Positions 8,060-15,681 of a DNA stretch of 47,166 nt are shown piece after piece (within the stretch, counting starts at the first letter, position 1; the number at the start of each line of letters is the position of its first letter). The stretch covers positions 1 to 47,166 of the forward strand of contig JAFSHB010000069.1 of assembly GCA_017440525.1 (NCBI GenBank), written 5' to 3'. Both the position numbers and the translations under genes were made by a program. The stretch comes from Oscillospiraceae bacterium. Lineage in GTDB: Bacteria; Bacillota; Clostridia; Oscillospirales; Oscillospiraceae. The notes under the pieces were generated by a model. The model made no database searches. It was not told the origin of the DNA and saw nothing but the letters and a program-made list of their open reading frames with translations.

Positions 8060-9097
8060 ATGTCTAAGTTTATGTTTACTGCCGGCCCCTGGAACATCCA
8101 TGAGGGCAACGAGACCTTCGGCCCCGGCCATCGTAAGTCCATCGGTCTGGAAGAGAAGATGAAGAAGTTCGCCGAGATCGGCCTGCATGGCATGCAGTTC
8201 CACGATGACGACGCTGTTCCGGATATGAACAACATGACCGAGAAGCAGATCATCGACTATGCCAAGGATGTCAAGGCTATGCTGGACAAGTACGGCCTGT
8301 TCGCAGAGTTCGTTGCTCCTCGTCTGTGGTTCGACAAGCGCACCAATGACGGCGGCTTCACCGCTTCTTTGAAGGAAGACCGCGAGTTCGCACAGTGGCG
8401 TGCACGCCGCTCCTGCGACATCGCCAAGGCTCTGGGCACCAACAAGATCCAACTGTGGCTGGCTCGTGAAGGCACCCTGTGCGCCGAAGCGAAGAACCCC
8501 GTTGATATGACTATGAATCTGGTCAGTGCTTTCAACGACATCCTGACCTACCGTGATGATGCCCTGATCCTCGTCGAGCCCAAGCCCAACGAGCCCATCG
8601 ACCGTTCCATCTGCGGTACTGCCGGTCATGCTCTGGCAGTCGGCGCCAACACCGTCGATCCCTCCCGTGTCGGTCTGTGCATCGAGACTGCCCACTCTGT
8701 TTTGGCCAACCTGGATCCCGCCAACGACATGGGCTTCGCTCTGGCCTTCAACAAGCTGTGGGGCGTCCACCTGAACGACCAGAACGGCTGCCGTTACGAT
8801 CAGGATAAGGCTTTCGGCTCCGAGAACCTGCGTAACGCCTTCAACCAGGTCAAGGTCCTGCATGAGAACAACTTCGGTGAGCGCGGCAACAACGAGTGCG
8901 TCGGCCTCGATGTCAAGGTCATGCGTACCCAGTCCGATGATGACTGCTATCGTCATCTGATCAACTCCAAGCGCGTCTTCGAGCTGATGCTGGAGAAGGT
9001 CAAGAAGTTCGACTACGAGTTCCAGGCTGAGTGCGTCCGCACCCAGAACTTCGAAAAGCTGGAGATGTATGTCCTCGAGCTGATCATGGGCTGCTAA
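8060..9097 (+). CDS. Xylose-isomerase-like TIM-barrel protein
   Basis: 345 residues from the ATG at 8060, preceded by GGAGG; an ATG at 8045 overlaps that ribosome site and is less likely. The stretch VEPKPNEP (Glu173) matches the xylose isomerase signature, and NKLWGVHLNDQNG and ETAHSVL supply further metal-binding positions, so a two-metal aldose/ketose isomerase is expected. It is shorter than true XylA (about 390-440 residues), so the substrate may differ. Codon use is strongly biased to C-ending codons, suggesting high expression. Last gene of the operon and closed by a strong terminator. Acts in the cytoplasm. Confidence 0.82.
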   Translation: MSKFMFTAGPWNIHEGNETFGPGHRKSIGLEEKMKKFAEIGLHGMQFHDDDAVPDMNNMTEKQIIDYAKDVKAMLDKYGLFAEFVAPRLWFDKRTNDGGFTASLKEDREFAQWRARRSCDIAKALGTNKIQLWLAREGTLCAEAKNPVDMTMNLVSAFNDILTYRDDALILVEPKPNEPIDRSICGTAGHALAVGANTVDPSRVGLCIETAHSVLANLDPANDMGFALAFNKLWGVHLNDQNGCRYDQDKAFGSENLRNAFNQVKVLHENNFGERGNNECVGLDVKVMRTQSDDDCYRHLINSKRVFELMLEKVKKFDYEFQAECVRTQNFEKLEMYVLELIMGC

Positions 9098-9107
9098 GTT
9101 TTCAAAA

Positions 9108-9137
9108 AAGATCCACCTGCTTCGGCAGGTGGATCTT
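9108..9137. terminator. Bidirectional terminator between convergent genes
   Basis: Perfect 13-bp stem (9108-9120 with 9125-9137) with a TTCG tetraloop, between the xylose-isomerase-like gene (+) and the second lacI (-). An A-run before it and a T-rich run after it let it work both ways. Confidence 0.9.
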
Positions 9138-10091
9138 CTATTTTCTATCACCAACGCTCTCCCGTACGATCAGACCGGAGCGGATGGAGATGCTTTGAGG
9201 GCTCTTATAGTAAGGGCTCTCCATTTTCTTTTGCAGCAGCTCCCACGCGATCGTGCAGACCTCATCCGGTTTGGTATCGATCGTGGTCAAGGTGGTGGAG
9301 GCGTACTGCCCCATGGGGGCATTGTCGATGCCGATCACGCTGATATCCTGCGGCACTTGCAGGCCCTTAGTCCGCAGTGCCTTGATCGCACCGAAGGCGA
9401 TATTGTCGTAGGCACAGATCAGTGCGGTGACATCGGGCGCTAACTGCTCCACACAGTCCTCTCCGGCTTTTTCAAAGCGGAAACGGCTGGTGATGATCTG
9501 CGGCTCACCCTGAAGCAGATCGGTGGCGGCTTCATAAAAATACTGTGCCTTCAGCGTAGTCAGCTTTTCGCTCAAAAACGCGATCTTGCTGTGTCCATGC
9601 TCCATCAGCAGCTGAACGGCATCGACGATCGCACTTTTGACATCGATGCCCACGCAGTCTGCGGTCGTGTCTTTGTTGGAGTATAGTGAGACGATCGGCG
9701 TCTTATGCCCTTTTTTCAGTCTGGTCTGCAAGTCGAACACGAGGATCCCATCGACTTTCATATATTCCGAATAGTACTCGATCAGCTGTGCCTGCACATC
9801 GGGGAGGAAGTGGTCGGTGGAGATCGTGCAGATGCACCCTGCCTGTTCGATCATCTCCTGCAGCAGCTCTGTGAAAGTCGAATAGAATTCTCCGGCCAAC
9901 TCGGGACAGATGACCGCAATGACCTTTTTATCATATTTCCCTTGATAGAATCTTCCGTAGCAGCCAAGAGACTTCGCGACCTCGAATATATGCTCTCTCG
10001 TCTCCTGACTGATATCCTTTGCGCCGTGAAAGGCTTTCGATACGGTGGAAACAGAGACATTCGCGGCTTTGGCAAGCTCCCGCATGGTCAT
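9138..10091 (-). CDS. LacI-family transcriptional regulator (second)
   Basis: 317 residues from the ATG at 10091, supported by AGAGGTG 7 nt upstream. HTH at residues 3-48 (MRELAKAANVSVSTVSKAF), then a periplasmic-binding-protein-like sugar domain (VISVIGIDNAPMGQY-type strand near residue 250). It lies convergent with the isomerase gene and divergent from the EamA/GH28/AAC(3) operon. A palindrome sits exactly between the two divergent -35 boxes, the natural place for it to repress both itself and that operon. The effector is unknown. Confidence 0.9.
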   Translation of the reverse strand: MTMRELAKAANVSVSTVSKAFHGAKDISQETREHIFEVAKSLGCYGRFYQGKYDKKVIAVICPELAGEFYSTFTELLQEMIEQAGCICTISTDHFLPDVQAQLIEYYSEYMKVDGILVFDLQTRLKKGHKTPIVSLYSNKDTTADCVGIDVKSAIVDAVQLLMEHGHSKIAFLSEKLTTLKAQYFYEAATDLLQGEPQIITSRFRFEKAGEDCVEQLAPDVTALICAYDNIAFGAIKALRTKGLQVPQDISVIGIDNAPMGQYASTTLTTIDTKPDEVCTIAWELLQKKMESPYYKSPQSISIRSGLIVRESVGDRK

Positions 10092-10110
10092 GCTATCACC
10101 TCTTTCCATG

Positions 10111-10139
10111 ATTATAAGCAGACAGGAGAGCCAAGTCAA
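10111..10139 (-). promoter_or_regulatory. Promoter of the second lacI
   Basis: Minus strand: -35 TTGACT (10134-10139), 17-nt spacer, -10 TATAAT (10111-10116). Near-consensus. Confidence 0.7.
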
Positions 10140-10145
10140 TATTTA

Positions 10146-10170
10146 CGAAACATTTTCGCTCCTTGTTTCG
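10146..10170. promoter_or_regulatory. Candidate operator shared by divergent promoters
   Basis: Perfect inverted repeat CGAAACA (10146-10152) and TGTTTCG (10164-10170), 11-nt gap, filling the space between the lacI -35 (to 10139) and the permease -35 (from 10171). The second LacI protein is the obvious candidate binder. Confidence 0.55.
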
Positions 10171-10199
10171 TTGACATGGCGGGAAAAAGAAGATATCTT
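10171..10199 (+). promoter_or_regulatory. Promoter of the EamA/GH28/AAC(3) operon
   Basis: -35 TTGACA (10171-10176), 17-nt spacer, -10 TATCTT (10194-10199). Confidence 0.6.
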
Positions 10200-10224
10200 A
10201 TACCATGAGGTGTGGTGTTTTCAT

Positions 10225-11085
10225 ATGAAGTATCTTGCTATCATTCTTTTTTGTAAATTGCTCCAGCCGCTGCTCAACAAAAAATGCAGCATGGAGCTCA
10301 GCGGTACGCGGATGTTCATGCGGTATATGCTCATCCGCCAGTTCGCAGCGGCGGCGATCGCATTGGTGCTTTGCGGCGGTATGGTGCAGGCAGAACGCGC
10401 GATGCTGCTGATCGCCATGGCCTTTGCGCTGTGTCTGACCGTGTGTACCTATGCGGGGATCGCGGCGATGCAGAGCTCGGCAATGGTCTTGGTCTCCATG
10501 TTTGAGATGGCCGGTCTGTTAGTCCCTTGTGTCGTGGGGATCTTCTTGTTCTCAGAACCGCTGAAGCTGGCGCACATCATAGGGCTCATGGCCTGTATCG
10601 TATCTGCGTGGCTGTTGACAGGTGAAAGCAGAACGAGTAAAGAGAGGCTGCCGATAAAAGCGTGGCTGCTATTGGCGGCATGTTTGCTCTCCAACGGCGG
10701 TATCATGCTGACGCAAAAACTGTTTGCGGTCGCTGTGCCCAACGGCGATATCGGTGCCTTCCATTTTTGGGGCTTCCTCTTCTCTGCGGTATTTTCTGCG
10801 ATCATCCTTCTTTCTGCCGGAAAGGAAAAGGAAGCTTCCAAGATCACACCGAAGCTCGGTATTTACGGTGTGATCCTCTCGGCTGCGCTGCTGACGATCT
10901 CGATGCTCAGTACGCGGGTCTCCGCATCGGTACCGTCTGTGATCTTGTTCTCGGCGGTCAATGGCGGTGGCTTACTGCTCTGTACGATCGTTTCTGCGTT
11001 CGTATATAAGGAAAAACTGACGGTAAGAATGGTGGCCGGTCTTGTCATAGGCGCGGCGGCCCTGATGCTGATAAATCTTGCATAG
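10225..11085 (+). CDS. EamA/DMT-superfamily membrane transporter
   Basis: 286 residues with about ten hydrophobic helices, the normal plan of the drug/metabolite transporter superfamily (two EamA repeats of five helices). The start at 10225 is chosen because the hydrophobic N-terminus MKYLAIILFCKLLQPLL begins there; the nearest purine-rich stretch, GAGGTG, lies 12 nt upstream, a long spacing. That stretch is itself inside a tiny 7-codon ORF (ATG at 10205) whose stop overlaps this start, so coupling is possible. The family exports or imports amino acids, sugars and nucleotides. First in an operon with GH28 and an AAC(3)-type acetyltransferase, so it may move the same compound. Confidence 0.8.
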   Translation: MKYLAIILFCKLLQPLLNKKCSMELSGTRMFMRYMLIRQFAAAAIALVLCGGMVQAERAMLLIAMAFALCLTVCTYAGIAAMQSSAMVLVSMFEMAGLLVPCVVGIFLFSEPLKLAHIIGLMACIVSAWLLTGESRTSKERLPIKAWLLLAACLLSNGGIMLTQKLFAVAVPNGDIGAFHFWGFLFSAVFSAIILLSAGKEKEASKITPKLGIYGVILSAALLTISMLSTRVSASVPSVILFSAVNGGGLLLCTIVSAFVYKEKLTVRMVAGLVIGAAALMLINLA

Positions 11086-11096
11086 GAGAAACAGAT

Positions 11097-12416
11097 ATGG
11101 ATATTTTTGTGAAAGACTTTGGTCTCGTTTCGGATGCTGAAAAAGTGCAGACTGCCGCGATCCAGCTGGCGATCGATGAATGTGCGGCCACCGGCGGCGG
11201 TACGGTGCATTTTGAGTCCGGCCTCTACAGAACAGGCACGATCTACCTTCGATCCAACACATCCCTGCATCTGCCTCATATGTGTACGCTCAAGGGCTCT
11301 GACGATCTTGCGGATTATAATGCCTCCGATGCGTGGGAGCAGAATATGATCGTTCCCTCGGAGAAGATCTATGGTCAGCATCTGATCGTGATCCTTGAGG
11401 TGGATAACTGCAGCATTTGGGGCGGCGGTACCATCGACGGCAACGGAAGGCACTTTGGTTTTGAAAACAGGGAGGACTTCGTCCGTCCTGCGCAGATGGT
11501 CTATCTTTGCGAGAGCTCCAATATCAGATTGACGGATCTGAATCTGGTCAACTCTACCTATTGGAGCTGTTTCGTCCACGGCTGTGAGAATGTGACGATC
11601 CACGGTCTGCGGATCCGCAATAATCCCGATATCCAGAACAGCGATGGCATCGATATCGACACTTCCCGCCGTGTGACAGTCAGTGACTGCATCATCCAGA
11701 CGCAGGACGACTGCATCACCTTCCGCTGTGACAACGGTGTTTTCAGCCACTTGAAGGATACCACGAAGATCTTGGAGGATGTGACCGTCACCAACTGCCA
11801 TCTTTCCACCAAGGGCTGCAATGCCATGCGCATCGGTGTTGGCAACGGTGCGATCCGCAACTGTCAGGTCAGCAACATCGTGATCAGAGACAGCGCCAAG
11901 GGCGTATGTCTGGAGAGCCGATATGTGTTCAATTCCGATGAGCAGCCCGGTGTCCTTATCGAGAATATCTCCTTCCAGAATATCTTTATGGAGTGCAAGC
12001 TCCCGGTCTATCTGGCCTCTTATTGTGAGGGGATCAACGCCCTCTATGCCCCGCCCATCCGCAATATCCGCTTCTCCGGCCTGACTGTGGAGAGCGAGCA
12101 TAACATCGTGGTGCAGGCGAACCCAAACTGTGTGGTGGAGAATATCGTGTTCCGCGATGTGATCATGAAGCTGCAGGGCAGCCCCGACTGTGTGGATCGA
12201 TACGGCTATGGAGAGTGGGATTATGTGACATCGCCTGCGGCCTTCTATATCGCCAATGCCGAGGGCGTGCTTCTGGACGGCATCCGTGTGAAGGTGGAGA
12301 ACGAAGCTTCTCCGATCATCTATGGCGCTATCTCCGACAGCGCGCAGGTGGACTTCGGTACTTTTGCGGCGATCAAGGGCGCAGAGCGGCTTGCATGTAT
12401 AGAAAGAGGTCGATGA
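11097..12416 (+). CDS. Glycoside hydrolase family 28-like protein (polygalacturonase type)
   Basis: 439 residues with the right-handed parallel beta-helix pattern (CSIWGGGTIDGNGR; repeated NVTI/VTVSD turns). GH28 acid residues are kept: NSDGIDID near residue 181 (the NTD motif) and TQDDC near residue 201 (the DD motif). The usual GHG histidine motif reads TKGCNAMRIG near residue 239, so the His is lost, while the following R-I of RIK remains. No signal peptide is seen, so it would act inside the cell on small oligosaccharides or glycosides rather than on pectin. The stop is 1 nt before the next gene. It may be a GH28 relative with changed chemistry. Confidence 0.82.
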   Translation: MDIFVKDFGLVSDAEKVQTAAIQLAIDECAATGGGTVHFESGLYRTGTIYLRSNTSLHLPHMCTLKGSDDLADYNASDAWEQNMIVPSEKIYGQHLIVILEVDNCSIWGGGTIDGNGRHFGFENREDFVRPAQMVYLCESSNIRLTDLNLVNSTYWSCFVHGCENVTIHGLRIRNNPDIQNSDGIDIDTSRRVTVSDCIIQTQDDCITFRCDNGVFSHLKDTTKILEDVTVTNCHLSTKGCNAMRIGVGNGAIRNCQVSNIVIRDSAKGVCLESRYVFNSDEQPGVLIENISFQNIFMECKLPVYLASYCEGINALYAPPIRNIRFSGLTVESEHNIVVQANPNCVVENIVFRDVIMKLQGSPDCVDRYGYGEWDYVTSPAAFYIANAEGVLLDGIRVKVENEASPIIYGAISDSAQVDFGTFAAIKGAERLACIERGR

Positions 12417-12417
12417 T

Positions 12418-13224
12418 ATGGTCACAAAGCAGGATGTTTTCTCTATGCTGGAGCGCGTCGGTGTCCTTCCGGGTGATAAGGTAACGATCCACACATCCCT
12501 GAGAGCCATCGGCGATATCGAGGGCGGAGCGGAGGGACTTCTGGATGCCCTGCGAGGATATCTGTGCGAGGGACTTTTGCTCGTTCCGACCCACACATGG
12601 CTTGGGCTTGTGGAGCGGCCCTATTATGACCGGGCGGAGACTGCACCCTGTATCGGTGTGTTCCCAACGGTGGCGGCGTTCCATCCTGATGCCGTTCGGT
12701 CTTTGCATCCCAGCCATTCTGTGGCAGTTTTTGGCAAGGATGCCGCAGATTATGTGGCGCAGGAAAAGACCTTTACATCCGGAACACCGACCGATGGCTG
12801 TCTGAGCCGTCTGTATGAAGAACATGGTAAGATACTGCTCGTAGGTGTAGGGTTCGAGAGCAATACCTATCTTCACGCTGTGGAGGAGCGTTTGCAGATC
12901 CCCGACCGCATGAGCGGAAATACGATACCGGTCGGCATGAAGGACGAGAACGGCAATATCAAAAAAGTCCCTTTCCGCGGCTACGCGGTGGAGGGACTGA
13001 CCTACAGCATCTCAGTGCATTATCCTGTATTGGAAAAGCCTTTCTTCCACATGGGCGCACTGACCTACGGAACGCTTGGGAACGCGAAAGTCATCTGCTG
13101 TGATGCCTATAAGACCGTGAGAGCCTATGCCCGTCTGTATGAGCGGATGCAGTGTGACCTTTGCCGCAAAAATGAAGAGATCCCCGAACGCTGTTATCAG
13201 GGTATCCCGATCGACGAGATATAA
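12418..13224 (+). CDS. AAC(3)-family N-acetyltransferase
   Basis: 268 residues, the usual family size. Motifs of the aminoglycoside 3-N-acetyltransferase (antibiotic NAT) fold are present: VTIHTSLRAIGDIEGGAEGLLDAL at residues 22-45, LLVPTHTW, LHPSHSVAVFGKDA near residue 97 and ILLVGVGFESNTYLHAVEE near residue 138, which include the CoA-binding and catalytic His positions. Members acetylate the 3-amino group of 2-deoxystreptamine drugs, but many genomic members are not resistance genes and act on other amines. Being the last gene in a sugar operon 1 nt behind the GH28 gene argues for a metabolic role on an amino sugar or amino-cyclitol. Resistance cannot be claimed from sequence alone. Confidence 0.8.
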   Translation: MVTKQDVFSMLERVGVLPGDKVTIHTSLRAIGDIEGGAEGLLDALRGYLCEGLLLVPTHTWLGLVERPYYDRAETAPCIGVFPTVAAFHPDAVRSLHPSHSVAVFGKDAADYVAQEKTFTSGTPTDGCLSRLYEEHGKILLVGVGFESNTYLHAVEERLQIPDRMSGNTIPVGMKDENGNIKKVPFRGYAVEGLTYSISVHYPVLEKPFFHMGALTYGTLGNAKVICCDAYKTVRAYARLYERMQCDLCRKNEEIPERCYQGIPIDEI

Positions 13225-13260
13225 AAAGTTCGGTGCGCAAGCTGCGCACCGAACTTTTTT
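13223..13260. terminator. Bidirectional terminator
   Basis: 16-bp stem (13223-13238 with 13244-13259), 5-nt loop, followed by a T-run; overlaps the stop codons of both the acetyltransferase (+) and nadE (-). Confidence 0.9.
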
Positions 13261-13993
13261 ACATGTTGTTGGGATCGAAGCAGGGGATGAGCTCATACTT
13301 GAAGCGGCTGCCGCGGTGCAGGCTGTCGATGCGGGCTTTTTTTGCCTCGTCTTCGATCACGCCTTCCCGGATATAACGGTCCAGCTCCGCATAGGTGAAG
13401 CCAAGATTCTCTTCATCGGTCTTGCCGCAAAGTCCGTCGATCGGCACTTTTTCCACCAATACTTCGGGCAGTCCCAGCTCACGGCCGATGGCCTTGATCT
13501 CCTGCACCGTCATGAGACCGAGGGGTGAGAAGTCGCCGGCGGCATCGCCGTAGCGGGTGGAGTAGCCCACATAGTCCTCAGACCAGTTGCAGGTGTTGAC
13601 CACTCTGCCGTTGCAGCTCTGAGAGATGGCATAGAGGGTGGACATCCTGATCCTGGGAGGCAGATTGATCTTAGTTTGGGTGGAGACCTCCAGCTCCCGG
13701 GGCATATTGACCATGAGCCCATCCACAGCGTCTTTGATATTGACGATGTAGTGGCGGATGCCAAGGTGCTCCACCAGGAGCTTTGCCATGTCGATATCAT
13801 GCTGTACACCGCAGGGCATCAAAACGCCGATCACGCGGTCCTTGCCCAGTGCTTCTGCACACAGGGCGGCTGCTACGGAGCTGTCTTTACCGCCGGAGAT
13901 CCCAAGTACAGCATTGCAGCCCTTTCCGTTCTTTTCAAAGAACTCCCGGATCCATGCGATACATCCATCTTTTGCTTTTTTTGCGTCAAACAT
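13259..13993 (-). CDS. nadE: NH3-dependent NAD+ synthetase
   Basis: 244 residues, the length of the short, ammonia-dependent type without a glutaminase domain. The PP-loop SGGKDSS is at residues 33-39, and the NaAD-binding region includes NTCNWSEDYVGYSTRYGDAAGDFSPLG and VPIDGLCGKTDEENLG. It adenylates deamido-NAD and aminates it to NAD+. Start taken at 13993 (MFDAKKAKDG) because GAGGTG is 8 nt upstream; ATG at 13999 or GTG at 14002 would sit too close to it. The promoter at 14023-14051 carries a perfect inverted repeat in its spacer, so the gene looks regulated. Confidence 0.92.
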   Translation of the reverse strand: MFDAKKAKDGCIAWIREFFEKNGKGCNAVLGISGGKDSSVAAALCAEALGKDRVIGVLMPCGVQHDIDMAKLLVEHLGIRHYIVNIKDAVDGLMVNMPRELEVSTQTKINLPPRIRMSTLYAISQSCNGRVVNTCNWSEDYVGYSTRYGDAAGDFSPLGLMTVQEIKAIGRELGLPEVLVEKVPIDGLCGKTDEENLGFTYAELDRYIREGVIEDEAKKARIDSLHRGSRFKYELIPCFDPNNM

Positions 13994-14022
13994 CCTCATC
14001 ACCTCAAGATATCATTACTAAG

Positions 14023-14051
14023 ATAATATCAGATCGGCTCTGATATTTCAA
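14023..14051 (-). promoter_or_regulatory. nadE promoter with palindromic operator in the spacer
   Basis: Minus strand: -35 TTGAAA (14046-14051), 17-nt spacer, -10 TATTAT (14023-14028). Arms ATATCAG (14026-14032) and CTGATAT (14040-14046) form a perfect 7-bp inverted repeat with a 7-nt gap across the spacer, a typical repressor position. I do not recognise it as a known NrtR or NiaR site. Confidence 0.55.
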
Positions 14052-14055
14052 TAGG

Positions 14056-14083
14056 AAAGCCGCGGTCTTTGACCGCGGCTTTT
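14056..14083 (-). terminator. Terminator after the GntP permease gene
   Basis: Perfect 12-bp stem (14056-14067 with 14071-14082) and 3-nt loop, 14 nt beyond the gntP-type stop codon. The U-tail in the minus direction is short. Confidence 0.75.
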
Positions 14084-14096
14084 GGGATGTAGAGGT

Positions 14097-15452
14097 TTAA
14101 TGGAGGATGAGCCAGGCCAGGAACACGAAGATCATAGAGGTGACACCGATCACACCGGTGCCGACAGTCTGTGTTTTGTAGCCGTCGGAAACGCTCATCT
14201 CGCCGAAGTTGGTCACGACCCAGAAGTAGCTGTCGTTGGCGTGAGACACCGTCATGGCACCTGCGCCGATGGCGATAACAGTCAGTGCGCCGAGGACAGG
14301 TGTGGTCAGACCCAGTGCAGGCAGCATGGGTGCGACGATACCGGCTGTGGTAGTGATCGCCACGGTGGAAGAACCCTGTGCACACTTGAGGATGGCAGCC
14401 AGCAGGAAGGGGAAGAAGATACCGATCACGGAGAGGACTGCTGCATTGTCTGTGATGTAGGTCACCATGCTGGTGGTGGCGATGACCTTGCCAAGAACGC
14501 CGCCTGCTGCGGTGACGAACAGGATGGGGCCAACGACCTTCAGCGTGTCGTTGGTGATGTCGTAGAAGTCCTGCATGGTCTTTTTCTGGCTCAGCAGCAG
14601 GATGATGCCGAGGACAGCGCCCACAGCCAGCGCGATGATAGGCGTACCGAGGAAGGTGATGATCGGCACAGCGATGCCTGCCATGGAGAATGCAGAGGAC
14701 AGAGCCATCAGGATGATGGGGAGAAGGATGGGAGCAAAAGACAGGAAGCCGCTGGGCAGCTTGCCATATTCGGCGACCAGCTCCTCGTAGCTCTTGACAT
14801 TCTCGGCCATGGTGTCAGCTTCGTCGGCAGCCTTGACCTTCTTACCGATGTACAGGGCGTAGAAATAGCCTGCGATCAGCGCCGGGATGGAGATCAGAGC
14901 GCCGATGGCCATGACGGTGATCAGATAGTCACCGATGCCAAGTGTGTTGGCGGCGGCGATAGGACCGGGTGTGGGCGGGATGAAGCAGTGTGCCACATAC
15001 AGGCCCATGGAAAGTGCCACAGTGGAAGCCACGGAGGACTTGCCGGTGCGCTGCACCAGAGACTTGCGGATGGGATTCAGGATGACAAAGCCGGAATCGC
15101 AGAACACGGGGATGGAAACGACCCAGCCCATGATGACCATGGCGGCTTCGGGGTGTTTTTTGCCGACCAGCTTGACGACACAGTCGGACATCTTCAGTGC
15201 CGCACCGGAGGCTTCCAGCAGGTTGCCGACCAGAGCACCGAGGATGATGACGATGCCGATGCTGGAGAAGGTGCCGGAGAAACCTGCGCCGATCGTACCG
15301 GGGATATCAGCGAGGGGGATCCCACCGACCAACGCCAGCAGCAGAGCCACCGACATGATAGAAAGGAACGGATGGAGCTTCAGCTTGGAGATCGCCAGGA
15401 TCATCAGCACGATGCAGACGATAAAGGCGATGATAAGGGGGATACCTGTCAT
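14097..15452 (-). CDS. GntP-family permease (gluconate/glycerate:H+ symporter type)
   Basis: 451 residues and about 12-14 membrane helices. GFSGTFSSIGIVIILGALVGNLLEASGAA and SIPVFCDSGFVILNPI near residue 115 and HCFIPPTPGPIAAA near residue 155 are hallmark GntP segments, as is SHANDSYFWVVTNF near the C-terminus. The family imports gluconate, other aldonates or glycerate with protons. Start at 15452 because AAAGGAG is 9 nt upstream; the in-frame ATG at 15461 abuts that site. It is monocistronic with its own promoter and terminator, so the substrate is not shown by neighbours. Confidence 0.9.
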   Translation of the reverse strand: MTGIPLIIAFIVCIVLMILAISKLKLHPFLSIMSVALLLALVGGIPLADIPGTIGAGFSGTFSSIGIVIILGALVGNLLEASGAALKMSDCVVKLVGKKHPEAAMVIMGWVVSIPVFCDSGFVILNPIRKSLVQRTGKSSVASTVALSMGLYVAHCFIPPTPGPIAAANTLGIGDYLITVMAIGALISIPALIAGYFYALYIGKKVKAADEADTMAENVKSYEELVAEYGKLPSGFLSFAPILLPIILMALSSAFSMAGIAVPIITFLGTPIIALAVGAVLGIILLLSQKKTMQDFYDITNDTLKVVGPILFVTAAGGVLGKVIATTSMVTYITDNAAVLSVIGIFFPFLLAAILKCAQGSSTVAITTTAGIVAPMLPALGLTTPVLGALTVIAIGAGAMTVSHANDSYFWVVTNFGEMSVSDGYKTQTVGTGVIGVTSMIFVFLAWLILH

Positions 15453-15512
15453 ACGATACATCTCCTTTTATAATATTTGTCTGAGTGCGCGGCACCCAAG
15501 GTTTACAGCTGT

Positions 15513-15541
15513 ATCATATCAAAAACTGACAAAAATGTCTA
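15513..15541 (-). promoter_or_regulatory. Promoter of the GntP permease gene
   Basis: Minus strand: -35 TAGACA (15536-15541), 17-nt spacer, -10 TATGAT (15513-15518). A small perfect palindrome GACA-TTTT-TGTC (minus reading, 15528-15539) overlaps the -35 and could be an operator. Confidence 0.5.
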
Positions 15542-15681
15542 TATACAAGTGGCTCTGACGGCTCTGAATCATCCATATGCACAAATCGATAAAAATATAT
15601 TTGTTTGTACTGCCAATTGACTGCATAAAGATCTGGAAGGATTGGAATGTTAATAAGACTATCAGAAAGGATGTGCAAGAT

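Noticed and set aside
4760-9154. Long open frames on the minus strand (656 and 807 codons) opposite the aminotransferase, isomerase and dehydrogenase genes
   Set aside because: They are antisense shadows of strongly biased genes: compositions rich in Leu/Gly/Asp/His repeats, no ribosome sites, no domains, and all plus-strand genes match known families.
12418-13224. Aminoglycoside resistance gene
   Set aside because: Family membership is clear, but many members do not act on drugs and the gene is embedded in a sugar operon; resistance is not claimed.
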